Shown: in pieces, positions 53,948-63,959 of the stretch
Layout: the number at the start of each line of letters is the position of its first letter
How positions within the stretch are numbered: the first letter of the stretch is position 1
Source of the DNA: Candidatus Deianiraea vastatrix
Lineage (GTDB): Bacteria > Pseudomonadota > Alphaproteobacteria > Rickettsiales > Deianiraeaceae
Assembly: GCF_007993655.1 (NCBI RefSeq)
Contig: NZ_CP029077.1
Location: 304,744 to 368,743, forward strand
Length of the DNA stretch: 64,000 nt
Direction of reading: 5' to 3'
The notes under the pieces: generated by a model
What the model saw: only the letters and a program-made list of their open reading frames with translations
Databases searched by the model: none
Told to the model about the DNA's origin: nothing
Position numbers and translations under genes: made by a program

Positions 53948-54427
53948 ATGTTTATTTTTTTGCGTAAAATATTGTTAGTTGATGTCCTTATTGGACTTCT
54001 TTACGCGCTAAAATTTATGTTTAGAAAAAAGGTTACTATAGCGTATCCATTTCAAAAAAGTAATATTTCGGCAAGATTTAGGGGTGAGCACGCACTTCGT
54101 AGATATCCAAATGGCGAGGAAAGATGTATAGCTTGCAAATTATGTGAGGCAATATGTCCAGCAAAGGCAATTACAATCGAGGCTCTTGAACGTGAAGATG
54201 GCATTCGTAAAACAACAAAATACGATATAGATATGACAAAATGTATATACTGCGGGCTTTGTCAAGAAGCTTGCCCAGTTGATGCCATAGTTGAAACGCC
54301 AAATTTCGATTTTGCCCGTGAGAGTCGTGAGGAATTGATGTACAATAAAGAAAAACTTCTGCAAAACGGAGACATGTGGGAAACTTTAATATCTAAAAAT
54401 ATAGATGAAAAAAATAGCAATAATTAA
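53948..54427 (+). CDS. nuoI: NADH-quinone oxidoreductase subunit I
   Basis: Complex I subunit carrying two [4Fe-4S] clusters. 159 residues from ATG 53948. This start gives the same N-terminal length before YPFQK as rickettsial NuoI and suits the promoter; ATG 53927 is the alternative. Seen: [32 protein letters not shown] and [18 protein letters not shown]. Neighbouring nuo genes are missing; the next gene is an AsmA/DUF2125-like protein overlapping by 23 bp. Confidence 0.95.
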   Translation: MFIFLRKILLVDVLIGLLYALKFMFRKKVTIAYPFQKSNISARFRGEHALRRYPNGEERCIACKLCEAICPAKAITIEALEREDGIRKTTKYDIDMTKCIYCGLCQEACPVDAIVETPNFDFARESREELMYNKEKLLQNGDMWETLISKNIDEKNSNN

Positions 54428-55592
54428 TGAGAAATGTAAATATTATATAGGTTTTATTAAAAATCTATTTACTCAATATTCGAAATTCTTTTTACATGAA
54501 ATAAAATTTCACAATAGAAAATCACTTGCAAAAATTTGTAGACAAATACTAATTATAATAGGATTAATTTTGATTTCTTTACAGCTTGTTGCAATGATTT
54601 ACCAGCAAAAATTTGAATCATATATTAAGGGGCAAGTTGTAAAATATAATGATGAATTGCAAAAAAGTGGTTATAATCTATCTTTTTCAAATATTGAAAG
54701 TAAGTTTAAGCCATTTGGGGTAAAGATGGCAATAAAAGATCTTGTTATAAAAAAAAGTGATGATTTTTACGCAAAAACTAGGTTAATAAACGCATCTTGT
54801 AACATTTTTTCATGCATGACAGGTCTTTTAAAAATAGTTCCAGATGTATCAATTGAGTTTAAGATGGATAAAATTAGCAAAGATGTTATGCTTTTATCAT
54901 TTCAATCTCCTGCAGTTTTTATTTTTAAAAATAACAGAAGTAAGACATATATTTATAGTAATATGCAAAAGTATAATATTATAAACATGACAAAAATGGA
55001 AAAAATATCTTTCGTAAAATCTAGTATTTTTACTTTTGACAAGGTAAATCACTCAGATGATGTGAAAAAATTTAAAATATTGTTTAATTTTGAATCTAAC
55101 GATATTTTTAATATTGATTATTATTTTGGAAATTCAAAGACATTATTTTTTGATACAGGGTTGCTTGCGATTTCTCTTGATGTAAATGGCTATTTTGTTG
55201 ACAAAAAGGTTCATACTCCAGATTTATTTAATATTAATTTTAATAAATTCAATATAAAAACATCCGAATTTAAAATAGAGACTAATGCTAATTTAAAAAC
55301 AAAAGGTGGATGGAATAGTCTTGAGGTAAATGGTAATTTTGATATATATAATTTTGATAATTTTATTGATTATATTGGAACAATGGCATTAAATAATGTA
55401 GAAGTTGAAAATATTTTAATTGTAAAAAAGATTATACCTAAAATTTTAAATACGACAATTCCAGATTTAACAAATTCAAGCAGGAATAAGAATGTTAAGC
55501 TTAAAATTACATCAAATCCAGAAACAAAAGATATATATATTAATAAAAAACCGTTAAAATTGATAATTTTTGATTTAATTTCCAATGTTTAA
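54405..55592 (+). CDS. Single-pass membrane protein, possibly DUF2125-like
   Basis: 395 residues. One membrane helix near the N-terminus ([19 protein letters not shown], about 48-66) is followed by a long periplasmic part built of beta-rich repeats: the opening [21 protein letters not shown] and AIKDLVIK resemble the start of AsmA/DUF2125 lipid-transfer-type proteins of alphaproteobacteria. The rest is rich in Asn, Ile, Phe and Lys with regular strand patterns. The assignment is tentative. It overlaps nuoI by 23 bp and hemB by 8 bp, so the three are co-transcribed. Confidence 0.55.
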   Translation: MKKIAIINEKCKYYIGFIKNLFTQYSKFFLHEIKFHNRKSLAKICRQILIIIGLILISLQLVAMIYQQKFESYIKGQVVKYNDELQKSGYNLSFSNIESKFKPFGVKMAIKDLVIKKSDDFYAKTRLINASCNIFSCMTGLLKIVPDVSIEFKMDKISKDVMLLSFQSPAVFIFKNNRSKTYIYSNMQKYNIINMTKMEKISFVKSSIFTFDKVNHSDDVKKFKILFNFESNDIFNIDYYFGNSKTLFFDTGLLAISLDVNGYFVDKKVHTPDLFNINFNKFNIKTSEFKIETNANLKTKGGWNSLEVNGNFDIYNFDNFIDYIGTMALNNVEVENILIVKKIIPKILNTTIPDLTNSSRNKNVKLKITSNPETKDIYINKKPLKLIIFDLISNV

Positions 55593-56559
55593 TCTTCCAA
55601 GAAACAGAATAATGCGTAAAAATGCAGCAATTAGAGACCTCGTTTCGGATGTAAATCTTTTGCCAAGTGATTTAATTTACCCGATTTTTATATGTGAAAA
55701 TGATGAAAATGCTATAGAAATCCCTTTAATGAAGGGGGTTTTTCGTAGAAACGTTAAACAAGCAATAGATGATATATCGCTTGCAAAATCAATTGGGGTG
55801 CGATCTTTTATGCTTTTTCCATACATTCAAACTGAGAAAAAAGATGAAAAAGGAACTGCTGCACTTGATAAAAATAATATAATGTGTATAGCGATAGAAA
55901 AAATAAAAAACGCCCATCCAGACGCGATTTTAATCGCAGATGTAGCGCTCGATCCATATACAAATCACGGTCATGACGGCATTTTAACAAGCGATGGAAA
56001 AAATATCGACAACGATGCCACTCTTGAAATTTTGGGGATTCAGGCTTTAAATCAGGCAAAATGCGGTGCGGATTTTATATCTCCATCCGACATGATGGAT
56101 TGCAGGGTTGCAAAAATAAGGAATACTCTTGATGAAAATGATTTAAAATACACAGGAATTATATCATATTCGGCAAAATTTGCCTCAAAACTTTACTGCC
56201 CATTTCGAAGTGCTGTAAATTCGCAAATAAAATCAGGACCAAGTGACAAGCTTAGCTATCAAATTGACCCAAGATGTAAAAAAAGCCCGATAAAATCTAT
56301 TATTGACGATGAAAAACAGGGTGCTGATGCGGTTATTGTAAAGCCTGCAAGTTTATACCTTGATATTATAAAAGAAGCGTCCCAGATTATAAATCTGCCA
56401 ATTTTTGCCTATCAGGTTAGCGGTGAATATTCAATGATTAAAAATTTTTCAGATGATGAAAAAATTGTAAAAGATCTTGCACTTGAATCTTTAATTTGCA
56501 TAAAAAGAGCCGGTGCAAACGCCATAATTTCGTATTTTGCACTTGATTTATTTAGATAA
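55585..56559 (+). CDS. hemB: Delta-aminolevulinic acid dehydratase (porphobilinogen synthase)
   Basis: Joins two 5-aminolevulinates into porphobilinogen, the substrate of HemC. 324 residues. Substrate lysines are K198 (YSAKFASKLYCPFR) and K253 (VIVKPAS). The metal-site loop reads DVALDPYTNHGHDG (about 119-132), the non-cysteine Mg-type form usual in alphaproteobacteria. Its ATG lies within the end of the upstream gene. Length normal. Confidence 0.96.
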   Translation: MFNLPRNRIMRKNAAIRDLVSDVNLLPSDLIYPIFICENDENAIEIPLMKGVFRRNVKQAIDDISLAKSIGVRSFMLFPYIQTEKKDEKGTAALDKNNIMCIAIEKIKNAHPDAILIADVALDPYTNHGHDGILTSDGKNIDNDATLEILGIQALNQAKCGADFISPSDMMDCRVAKIRNTLDENDLKYTGIISYSAKFASKLYCPFRSAVNSQIKSGPSDKLSYQIDPRCKKSPIKSIIDDEKQGADAVIVKPASLYLDIIKEASQIINLPIFAYQVSGEYSMIKNFSDDEKIVKDLALESLICIKRAGANAIISYFALDLFR

Positions 56560-56652
56560 TTTTCATCCTATACGTCTCTGACATCTTATAAAGATAATAA
56601 TTTAATTAAATTGCTTGACTATTATTTTATTTGTGCAATGCTTAGTTATTAA

Positions 56653-56729
56653 CGCGGGGTAGAGCAGCCCGGTAGCTCGTCAGGCTCATAATCTGAAGGT
56701 CGTTGGTTCAAATCCAGCCCCCGCAACCA
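56653..56729 (+). tRNA. Initiator tRNA-fMet (CAU)
   Basis: 77 nt including encoded CCA. Anticodon CAT at 56687-56689. Initiator hallmarks: C1-A72 mismatch at the end of the acceptor stem and A11-U24 in the D stem (GAGC/GCTC). T arm GTTGG/CCAGC with TTCAAAT loop. Odd: the three consecutive G-C pairs of the anticodon stem are reduced. Pair 29-41 is A-U, 30-40 is G-C and 31-39 is G-U. A cTTGACT box lies at 56614-56620 as possible -35. Confidence 0.97.
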
Positions 56730-56756
56730 TTTCTACCGAATGTAATATTAAATTTT

Positions 56757-59033
56757 TTAGCGATGATTGTTCTGCGACAATCTTCTTTGCATTATTTTAT
56801 TTTTACTTATACTTTCAAGCCAAGAATGCTCTGAGGTTTCGTCTTTAGTGCTGGTTTCCTCATTTTCTTGAAGTTGTATTATTGGCATTTGTTTTGTGCT
56901 ATTTTTGTCAAAAACTTCATCAATTGATATATTTTCTAATTTATTTTGAGTATCTAATGATGCTATTTCTGAATACTCTTTTATTATATAGCGTTGAGCA
57001 TGAGTTACAAAATTATAATAATTTATGACAAGCTTTTCTAATGTTTGAAGAATGTTTTCCTCGATTTTAGATGTTTTCTCTGGTGTTAGAACTGCATCGC
57101 TAAATTTATCTAGTGATTCCATTATTGCAGTTATTGCATTATAAACATTATTTTTTAATTTTGCAGAAATATATGATGGCACATTGTATGTAAAAGAATA
57201 CATTATATCTGTTAGGGTTCTGTTATTTGAGAGTGGTTTGTTGTCATTTAGTATGTCATAAATGTATTTATATATTGTTTTTTCTGTATCTTGGCACTCG
57301 TTTTCTGTATTTTTAAAGTTGCATATTTTGAAAAAAATAATAATAAAAAGTTGTATTGTAAAATATTGATTTTCCTTGTCTTTTTTTGATATATTTGCCA
57401 ATATTTGATTTATTTTATTCCTTCTCTCTTCGCTTGCTGTGTTAATATTGTTGTTTACTAGGGAGGTATTCTGTATTATTGTAATAACCTCATTTATTAT
57501 ATTTAAAAACTTTTTACACTCTTTGTCAATTTGAAAACTTTTTAGGTCATTAATGATATATAAATCATGTTTACTTTTGTATACCATAGTATCGTTGTCT
57601 GTATTATTTTTGTAAAGCAGTGATTTAACTAAATGTTGATATATAGTTTTTAGTAATGGGTATGGAGCATTTTGTATTAATGAATTTATATTATTTTTTG
57701 TCATTGCATCTATATCCTTAAAAATCAATTGTCTTAACTCGTTAAGATGTTGATTTATTTTTGGTGCAATAGTTTCATCAATTATTCTTTCTATTGATTG
57801 TTTGTCGATATCACTGTTTTGAATAATAAAGCTTTGGATGATTAAATCTATATTATGATTTGCTGTGTTGGTATTTTTATTTTCAATTATTTTGCTCAAT
57901 ATTCCATTTTTTATTGTGAGTGTTTTTATCTTAAAAGACTTATCTTGAATGTATTTTAAAGTTTGTAATATGTATCGTTTGATGCTTTTTAGTCTTTTAC
58001 ATAAATCATAATCCATGGCGCTATTTGAGATGCACTGGTCAATTTCATTTATACCATTATTGATTATATTACCCCATTCTTCTATAAATTTATGATTTTT
58101 AACAACTACGGATCCATCTTTATAAGATTTGTTTATATTTAATAGTTTTGTATTTATTGAATTTAATATATTTTTGACAATTTCATTTTTTTCCGTGTTA
58201 CACAGTATTTTTATATTTAATGATAGATTTTGCGCTTCATTATTTTGTGAAAAATGTAAATTATATATTTCATCTTGAATTTCCGTAATATTGCTGCTAT
58301 CTAGCATTAGAGAGTCTGATTTATTGAATTCTTCGAGTAATTCTTCTTTTATATTTTGTATTTGCTCTAATTTATTGTATTGCTCTTGTTGTATTTTTTG
58401 TTTTATAATGAAATATTCTGTATCAATAAGGTTTATAATATCTTGTTTAATTTTCTTTATTATTCCTGAATATTTATTTCTATTTTCTGGACTCATTGTA
58501 TTAAAATGTGTAGTTATAATATTATCGACTTTTTGCAATAAAGAATCTTCTTTATTTGATATGTAATGATCTACAATAACTTTTATTAAATTTGCCTTTA
58601 TATCGTTAATGAATTGTGATTTATAGTGAAATAGTTGTTTTTTTGTGTTTTCTAATTCATTGTTTTGTATTATGTATTTTATTAATGCTGACCTGTCCAA
58701 TGTTGGAAGATTTTCAATAATTGCTTCAGTGTTATATGGTATTGGACTTTGTTCTGGAAGTTGAATTTTTGATGATTGAATTGCTGATGAGGTTTTAAGA
58801 TCTGGCTTTTTATTTAATACTTGATGAGTTCTATTGTTATTATACATTATTTGACTTTGTATTGTTTGTTTTTCTGGAATTTTTTGTACTAATTGCCTGT
58901 ATTTATGTTGTAGGATCTGACTTTGCGTTATTGTTAATGCTGGCATTTCTTTGTTTTGTGTTTGGTCTTGATTTTTATTGGTGTGCCATCCATGAGATGT
59001 TGTAATTTTTAGATTTTTGTTACTATTATTCAT
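56757..59033 (-). CDS. Large lineage-specific helical protein, candidate effector
   Basis: 758 residues from ATG 59033; the frame is open 15 codons further, but with a strongly hydrophobic, unsupported start. No family. The first ~110 residues are disordered (Asn, Gln, Thr, Pro rich), then almost continuous alpha helix rich in Ile, Asn, Lys and Glu to about 730, and a polar tail. No signal or membrane helix. It resembles the proteins at 49309 and 51569 in composition. All three lack known relatives and could be T4SS substrates. It faces the tRNA gene, ending 27 bp after it. Confidence 0.55.
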   Translation of the reverse strand: MNNSNKNLKITTSHGWHTNKNQDQTQNKEMPALTITQSQILQHKYRQLVQKIPEKQTIQSQIMYNNNRTHQVLNKKPDLKTSSAIQSSKIQLPEQSPIPYNTEAIIENLPTLDRSALIKYIIQNNELENTKKQLFHYKSQFINDIKANLIKVIVDHYISNKEDSLLQKVDNIITTHFNTMSPENRNKYSGIIKKIKQDIINLIDTEYFIIKQKIQQEQYNKLEQIQNIKEELLEEFNKSDSLMLDSSNITEIQDEIYNLHFSQNNEAQNLSLNIKILCNTEKNEIVKNILNSINTKLLNINKSYKDGSVVVKNHKFIEEWGNIINNGINEIDQCISNSAMDYDLCKRLKSIKRYILQTLKYIQDKSFKIKTLTIKNGILSKIIENKNTNTANHNIDLIIQSFIIQNSDIDKQSIERIIDETIAPKINQHLNELRQLIFKDIDAMTKNNINSLIQNAPYPLLKTIYQHLVKSLLYKNNTDNDTMVYKSKHDLYIINDLKSFQIDKECKKFLNIINEVITIIQNTSLVNNNINTASEERRNKINQILANISKKDKENQYFTIQLFIIIFFKICNFKNTENECQDTEKTIYKYIYDILNDNKPLSNNRTLTDIMYSFTYNVPSYISAKLKNNVYNAITAIMESLDKFSDAVLTPEKTSKIEENILQTLEKLVINYYNFVTHAQRYIIKEYSEIASLDTQNKLENISIDEVFDKNSTKQMPIIQLQENEETSTKDETSEHSWLESISKNKIMQRRLSQNNHR

Positions 59034-59141
59034 ATAAATATTAAAAATACTATCAACTGTAACAATAATTATTAACAATGCAAGAAAAAAAACTTGAATT
59101 ATAAAAAAAAGATAACAGTGTTTTTTGATTTTAGTAAAAAT

Positions 59142-59597
59142 ATGTCTATCGGTAATTATGATAATTTAACGCAACTCGGGTCAAAGGTTTTGGCAGAGAG
59201 TGATCCAAAGCTGTCTCAACTGGAGGTTGTGCAAAATCCGCATAAAAATATTAATTATGTTGCAAGGTTTTCAACTCGTGAATTTACATCACTATGCCCA
59301 ATAACTGGCCAGCCTGACTACGCTGTAATTGTTATAGATTATGTACCAGATGAGTATATCGTTGAAAGTAAATCTTTAAAATTATTTCTTCAATCTTTTC
59401 GCAATCATGGAGATTTTCATGAGGCATGTACTATATATATAGCGCAGCGTTTAATTGATATAGCAAAGCCAAAGTGGCTTAGAATATGTGCATATTGGGC
59501 GCCTCGTGGTGGTATTCCAATTGATGTATTTTATCAAACTGGCGAAGCTCCAAATGGAGTTTTTATTGAAAGTACAGATGAATTTAGAAGAAGATAG
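59142..59597 (+). CDS. queF: NADPH-dependent preQ0 reductase (7-cyano-7-deazaguanine reductase)
   Basis: Makes preQ1 for queuosine in tRNA. 151 residues from ATG 59142, the short single-domain form; the frame is open upstream but the family starts here. Seen: [19 protein letters not shown] with catalytic C52 and D59, and the NADPH motif [20 protein letters not shown]. The product feeds Tgt, not in this window. Its presence means preQ0 is made or imported. Confidence 0.95.
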   Translation: MSIGNYDNLTQLGSKVLAESDPKLSQLEVVQNPHKNINYVARFSTREFTSLCPITGQPDYAVIVIDYVPDEYIVESKSLKLFLQSFRNHGDFHEACTIYIAQRLIDIAKPKWLRICAYWAPRGGIPIDVFYQTGEAPNGVFIESTDEFRRR

Positions 59598-59678
59598 TTT
59601 AAGAAATGTAAATATATTTGTAAAAAAAACTTGCAAAATGAAAAAATGACTTTACATATCTTGAAAGATATTTTTTTG

Positions 59679-60227
59679 ATGAAAAAAAACGATATTCCAA
59701 ATTATATAACTATATCGAGATTTATTTTAATTCCGGTAATATGTTTTTGTATTATTAATCCTAGCCTTTTTTCTTTTGCATGGTTATTTTTTTCAATTGC
59801 CTGTATTAGTGATTTTTTGGATGGGTATCTTGCAAGAAAATTTAAAGCCGAGTCTGAATTTGGAAAATGTTTTGATAACATTGCAGATAAGGTGTTAAAT
59901 ATTTGCATCATTGCTATTTTAATATGGCATAGAAAAATATGGTTAATACCATCGCTTTTAGTGATTAGCAGAGAGGTTCTGGTTCCATCGTTTAGGGAAT
60001 ATGTTGCTTTAAATTCTAAACAACGCCTAAATGTTGATATGTTTGGAAAGGTGAAGACTACTTTTCAGTTTATAGCACTTTATGTATTAATAATGCCAAT
60101 AAATGATATTCATGGATTTAATTTAAACTATATAGGAAATCTAATTTTTCTATTTTCGGCAATACTTTCGGTTTTAAGTTGTTTTATGTATATTTATAAA
60201 TATTTAGATAGGAAAAATGGAAAATAA
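59679..60227 (+). CDS. pgsA: CDP-diacylglycerol-glycerol-3-phosphate 3-phosphatidyltransferase
   Basis: Membrane enzyme of phosphatidylglycerol synthesis. 182 residues from ATG 59679; ATG 59646 is an alternative giving 11 more. The CDP-alcohol phosphotransferase motif D-G-x2-A-R-x8-G-x3-D-x3-D is complete in FLDGYLARKFK...GKCFDNIAD, within about six membrane helices. IPNYITISRFILIP is the usual start. It overlaps greA by 11 bp. Confidence 0.9.
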   Translation: MKKNDIPNYITISRFILIPVICFCIINPSLFSFAWLFFSIACISDFLDGYLARKFKAESEFGKCFDNIADKVLNICIIAILIWHRKIWLIPSLLVISREVLVPSFREYVALNSKQRLNVDMFGKVKTTFQFIALYVLIMPINDIHGFNLNYIGNLIFLFSAILSVLSCFMYIYKYLDRKNGK

Positions 60228-60702
60228 TAAAATTCAAATAACAAAAAAAGGCTTTGATAAATTGATTGAGCAAATTTCACATCTTGCAGATGTTGAGCGT
60301 CCGGCTGTAATTAAAGCTGTATCGGATGCAAGAGCTCTTGGAGATTTAAGTGAAAATGCTGAATATAAAGCTTCTCGTGAAAAGCAGCGTATTATTGAGT
60401 CAAAATTGTCAGAGCTTCAGAAATTACATTCCATGTCCGAGATTATAGATCTTTCAAATATTGTAAATAAAGAAACTATTCGTTTTGGTGCTAGGGTGAA
60501 ATTTTTAAAATGCGATACAGATGAGGAAAAAGAGGTTCAGATAGTTAGTGAATATGAGTCAGATCCGACAAATGGATTAATTTCGATCAAAACACCGGTT
60601 GCCAAAGCCATACTTGGAAAAAAGATTGGGGATGTAGCTCGTTTGAGGCTTGGGGAAAATGAAACTGAGCTTGAAATCTTGGAAATTTCGTATTCAAACT
60701 AA
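60217..60702 (+). CDS. greA: Transcription elongation factor GreA
   Basis: Rescues stalled RNA polymerase by stimulating transcript cleavage. 161 residues: N-terminal coiled coil with the acidic tip ARALGDLSENAEYKASREKQ (D43 and E46), then the C-terminal FKBP-like domain (ISIKTPVAKAILGKKIGD). Length normal. Sits between pgsA and trmB in a tight cluster. Confidence 0.96.
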   Translation: MENNKIQITKKGFDKLIEQISHLADVERPAVIKAVSDARALGDLSENAEYKASREKQRIIESKLSELQKLHSMSEIIDLSNIVNKETIRFGARVKFLKCDTDEEKEVQIVSEYESDPTNGLISIKTPVAKAILGKKIGDVARLRLGENETELEILEISYSN

Positions 60703-60706
60703 CATC

Positions 60707-61399
60707 ATGGATAAAACAAAGATATATAGATATATTAAATCTTTTGCGTCAAGCAGGTATAAAAAGTCAAGTAATGACGAGGAAATTTGGCAAGATTTTA
60801 CATTAAATTATAAGGCAAATGAGAAAAATATTGCAGATACTTTGGCGCCTTGTGATAAAAAATTTATTATCGAAATTGGCTGTGGCTGTGGGGATTTTGC
60901 AAAAATTTTCCTTGAAAACAACGATAATTGCTTATATCTTGCCATGGATGTTTATCGTGGCGGTATAATTAATTCAATAAAAAAAGTAAAAAACATCGAT
61001 ATAAAGAGTAATATTGTGAAATTTCATAATGAAGATGGAAGGATTTTTATTGACAATTTGGATGAAAAAATAAAAGCAGACAGTATTTTCATCCTATTTC
61101 CAGACCCGTGGCCAAAGCGAAAACATAACGAAAGACGCATTATTAATCGTGACTATGTTTTGCATCTACTTTCGCGCATTAAAGAACATGGCAAAATCGT
61201 TATTGCAACTGATGATTTTGAGTATCAAGAGCATATTTTTGCAACGCTTTCCAGTCTTTCAGATAGTATCGAATTTTGCGCGCTAAAAGAAGATGAAATT
61301 TTGGCAAAATTCCCTTATTACAAAAGGACAAAATATCACGATAAAGCCGTAAAAGCAGGTAGATCGTCTATATTTTTTATTGCAAATTTAAAGCTTTAG
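60707..61399 (+). CDS. trmB: tRNA (guanine-N7-)-methyltransferase
   Basis: Makes m7G46 in tRNAs using S-adenosylmethionine. 230 residues from ATG 60707, 4 bp after greA. Seen: SAM-binding EIGCGCGDFAKIF (motif I) and the TrmB signature LFPDPWPKRKHNERRI, plus TDDFEYQEHIF. The longer open frame into greA is not used. Confidence 0.94.
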   Translation: MDKTKIYRYIKSFASSRYKKSSNDEEIWQDFTLNYKANEKNIADTLAPCDKKFIIEIGCGCGDFAKIFLENNDNCLYLAMDVYRGGIINSIKKVKNIDIKSNIVKFHNEDGRIFIDNLDEKIKADSIFILFPDPWPKRKHNERRIINRDYVLHLLSRIKEHGKIVIATDDFEYQEHIFATLSSLSDSIEFCALKEDEILAKFPYYKRTKYHDKAVKAGRSSIFFIANLKL

Positions 61400-61488
61400 G
61401 ATGAGATATTGTTGATTTTTTGCCGAAATAATATTCTTGCATTTAATTATTTTAGTGAAATACTTGAAAAAGATGTGGTTTTGTCAAA

Positions 61489-62586
61489 ATGCTTGAAACG
61501 AAAATAAAAAGCATAATTCTAAAAAATTTCCGTAATCACGACATTATTTCGCTCAAACTTGAAAAAAACTCCGATATAATAGCATTTATAGATAAAAATG
61601 GGTCTGGAAAAACAAATATTCTTGAGGCAATATCGCTGCTTTCACCGGGAAGCGGAATTCGTGGTGCAAATTTACATGATATGGTCAAAAATACAAGTGT
61701 TGATCGCAGTTTTTTGGCATCTTTTGAAGTTGCAGTTGGTGACGACATTTTACATAAAATCGAGATACTTTATCATAATGGAAAAAAGAAAATAACTCTT
61801 GGGCAAAAGCCACTTTCGGCGCAAATGGAGCTTAAAAACCTGCTTGGCATGATTTGGCTGAGCCCTGAAATTCAGGTTGAAATTGCGCTAAATCGCTCTG
61901 CCAGACGCAAGTTTTTTGATAGAATGGTCTTTAATTTTCATCAAGATCATGCAAAATTGATTTTAGACTATGAAAATCTGACTAAAGAAAGGCACAAAAT
62001 TCTCAATATTAATCAGAAAATTACACAAAATTCATGGCTTGACTCAATTGAAAAGCAAATTGCCGATATTTCAATTAAAATATGCAAAAATCGCCTTGAT
62101 TTCCTTGAAAACATCAATAAAAATGCAAAAATTAACGATTTAAAGCTATCTTTTGACATTTTATGTGACGCATCTTCAATAGTGATGGAGGATTTTGATA
62201 TTGCAAGCACAAAAATCGCCTCAAAACTTCTTGAATTTCGCGAGAAAGACAAGCATTCCGAGCGAACAAATTTTGGCTGTCATAGGTATGATTTTGCGAT
62301 TCGGTACTTAAAAAATGGGCTAAATATCGATATGTGTTCAAGTGGCGAGAAAAAATATCTCATCACATCATTTTTAATATGCGTTGCGCAAAGCATCATA
62401 GACAAAACATCGCACTGTCCTATTGTGTTAATCGATGAATTTACCTCATTTATTGATGCAGATTTCCGTCTTTTTTTGATTGCAAAACTTCGACAACTGA
62501 AATGTCAAATTTGGCTTACAGGCACAGAAATCCCCGATATTAACGAGGAAATTTCTGTATATAAAGTATCTTCTTTGATTGTGTAG
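61489..62586 (+). CDS. recF: DNA replication and repair protein RecF
   Basis: SMC-like ATPase that helps load RecA at gaps. 365 residues. Seen: N-terminal LKNFRNHDIISLKL, P-loop DKNGSGKTN (35-43), the ABC signature CSSGEKKYLITSFLICVA and Walker B PIVLIDEFTSFID. The first Gly of the usual GxNGxGKT P-loop is Asp35, which is unusual, but the catalytic GKT is intact. It is not beside dnaA/dnaN, as it is in many bacteria. Confidence 0.93.
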   Translation: MLETKIKSIILKNFRNHDIISLKLEKNSDIIAFIDKNGSGKTNILEAISLLSPGSGIRGANLHDMVKNTSVDRSFLASFEVAVGDDILHKIEILYHNGKKKITLGQKPLSAQMELKNLLGMIWLSPEIQVEIALNRSARRKFFDRMVFNFHQDHAKLILDYENLTKERHKILNINQKITQNSWLDSIEKQIADISIKICKNRLDFLENINKNAKINDLKLSFDILCDASSIVMEDFDIASTKIASKLLEFREKDKHSERTNFGCHRYDFAIRYLKNGLNIDMCSSGEKKYLITSFLICVAQSIIDKTSHCPIVLIDEFTSFIDADFRLFLIAKLRQLKCQIWLTGTEIPDINEEISVYKVSSLIV

Positions 62587-62709
62587 CAAGTAAATATTAT
62601 ACTTTCCATGAAATTGTATAATATTTGGCATTTTTTCTCGTTTTAAAATAAGTTTTAAATTATTTGACAATTAATTTTTTATAATAAGAAATTTCCAAAA
62701 ATACATATT

Positions 62710-63912
62710 ATGAAATATAAATCAGATCTTTTAAATGAACTTTGCGATCGTGGTATTGTAAAAGAATTTATAAATCTCGCAAAACTTGATGAAAGGCTTG
62801 CAGGTGGAGATAAAATATGTTTATACGCTGGTTTTGACTTGACTTCTGACTCGCTTCATGCTGGTAATTTAGTGGTTTTAAAAACATTGCAAATTTTTCA
62901 AAAACATGGTCATAAAATTATCGTGATTTTTGGCGGTGCGACAACGAAAATTGGTGATCCATCCGGAAAAGATGAGACAAGGCTTATGAAAACGGTTGAC
63001 GAAATACAAAAAAACAAGGAAGGCATTATAAAATCGGTTTCAAAATTTCTAAAAATTGACCAAAATGTAATTTTTCTCGACAATGACACATGGATGTCTC
63101 GTATGTCTTATATTGACTTTTTACGTGATGTTGGCTCGCATTTTAGCGTAAATAAGATGCTTTCCATGGAGTCTGTAAAATTAAGATTGGAGAGAGAATC
63201 TCATATGAGCTTTATCGAATTTAATTACATGCTTCTTCAGGCTTATGATTTTTATTATCTGTGGGATAATTTTGACTGTTGTATGCAAATTGGCGGCTCT
63301 GAGCAGTGGGGAAATATTGTAAATGGTATTGATTTAATCGGTAAAAAATCGGCAAAAAAAGGTGATATTTTTGGGATGACGATTAATTTAATTACTAGAA
63401 GTGATGGAAAAAAAATGGGCAAAAGCGAGCAGGGTTCTGTTTGGTTAAATAGCGATAAAATGTCGTCATTTGATTATTTTCAATATTTTCGCAATATTTC
63501 TGATCAAGATGTTGTGAAATTCCTTTTATTATTTACGAAATTTTCAAAAAACGAAGTAGATGAAATAGTGAAAAAAGATATAAATGAGCAGAAAAAGATC
63601 TTGGCATTTGAAGCAACTAGTGATTGCCATGGTGAAAGTGAGGCGAAAGCTGCTCTTGAAAGGGCTATTTTGGAATTTGAAAACAAAACTGCAACTCAAG
63701 AACTTATATATAAGTTAAATGGTGAGAAATCAATTGTAGATGTGCTTTTTGAATTAAATTTATTTCCATCGAAAGGTGAGTGCAGGAAGATGATTCAAGC
63801 AAATGGAGTTGTTATAAATGATGAAAAAATTGCAATAGAATATAAAGTATTGGTCGGTGATTTTGTATTAAAAATAGGTAAGAAAAAAATATTTTTACTT
63901 AAAATTACTTGA
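62710..63912 (+). CDS. tyrS: Tyrosyl-tRNA synthetase
   Basis: Class I synthetase, 400 residues. Seen: tyrosine/ATP site CLYAGFDLTSDSLHAGNL with the HIGH-type H50-A-G-N53, GGSEQWGNIVNG, and the KMSKS-type loop K235-M-G-K-S239. A C-terminal S4 RNA-binding domain (FPSKGECRKMIQANGVVINDE) completes it. The stop TGA is part of a TTGACA box for the next gene. A TATAAT at 62680-62685 lies before it, but with no -35 at proper spacing. Confidence 0.96.
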   Translation: MKYKSDLLNELCDRGIVKEFINLAKLDERLAGGDKICLYAGFDLTSDSLHAGNLVVLKTLQIFQKHGHKIIVIFGGATTKIGDPSGKDETRLMKTVDEIQKNKEGIIKSVSKFLKIDQNVIFLDNDTWMSRMSYIDFLRDVGSHFSVNKMLSMESVKLRLERESHMSFIEFNYMLLQAYDFYYLWDNFDCCMQIGGSEQWGNIVNGIDLIGKKSAKKGDIFGMTINLITRSDGKKMGKSEQGSVWLNSDKMSSFDYFQYFRNISDQDVVKFLLLFTKFSKNEVDEIVKKDINEQKKILAFEATSDCHGESEAKAALERAILEFENKTATQELIYKLNGEKSIVDVLFELNLFPSKGECRKMIQANGVVINDEKIAIEYKVLVGDFVLKIGKKKIFLLKIT

Positions 63913-63946
63913 CAAAAATAAAATGTCTTTTATATATTCAAAGGAG
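63909..63946 (+). promoter_or_regulatory. Promoter and strong ribosome site of the last gene
   Basis: TTGACA (63909-63914, preceded by C, overlapping the tyrS stop), 16 bp, TATATA (63931-63936). AAGGAG at 63941-63946 is among the strongest Shine-Dalgarno sites in the window, 13 nt before ATG 63960. Confidence 0.55.
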
Positions 63947-63959
63947 TTATTTTTAAAAA

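Noticed and set aside
62664-62685. TTGACA and TATAAT before tyrS as a promoter
   Set aside because: The boxes are perfect but only 10 bp apart, too close for a normal sigma-70 promoter.
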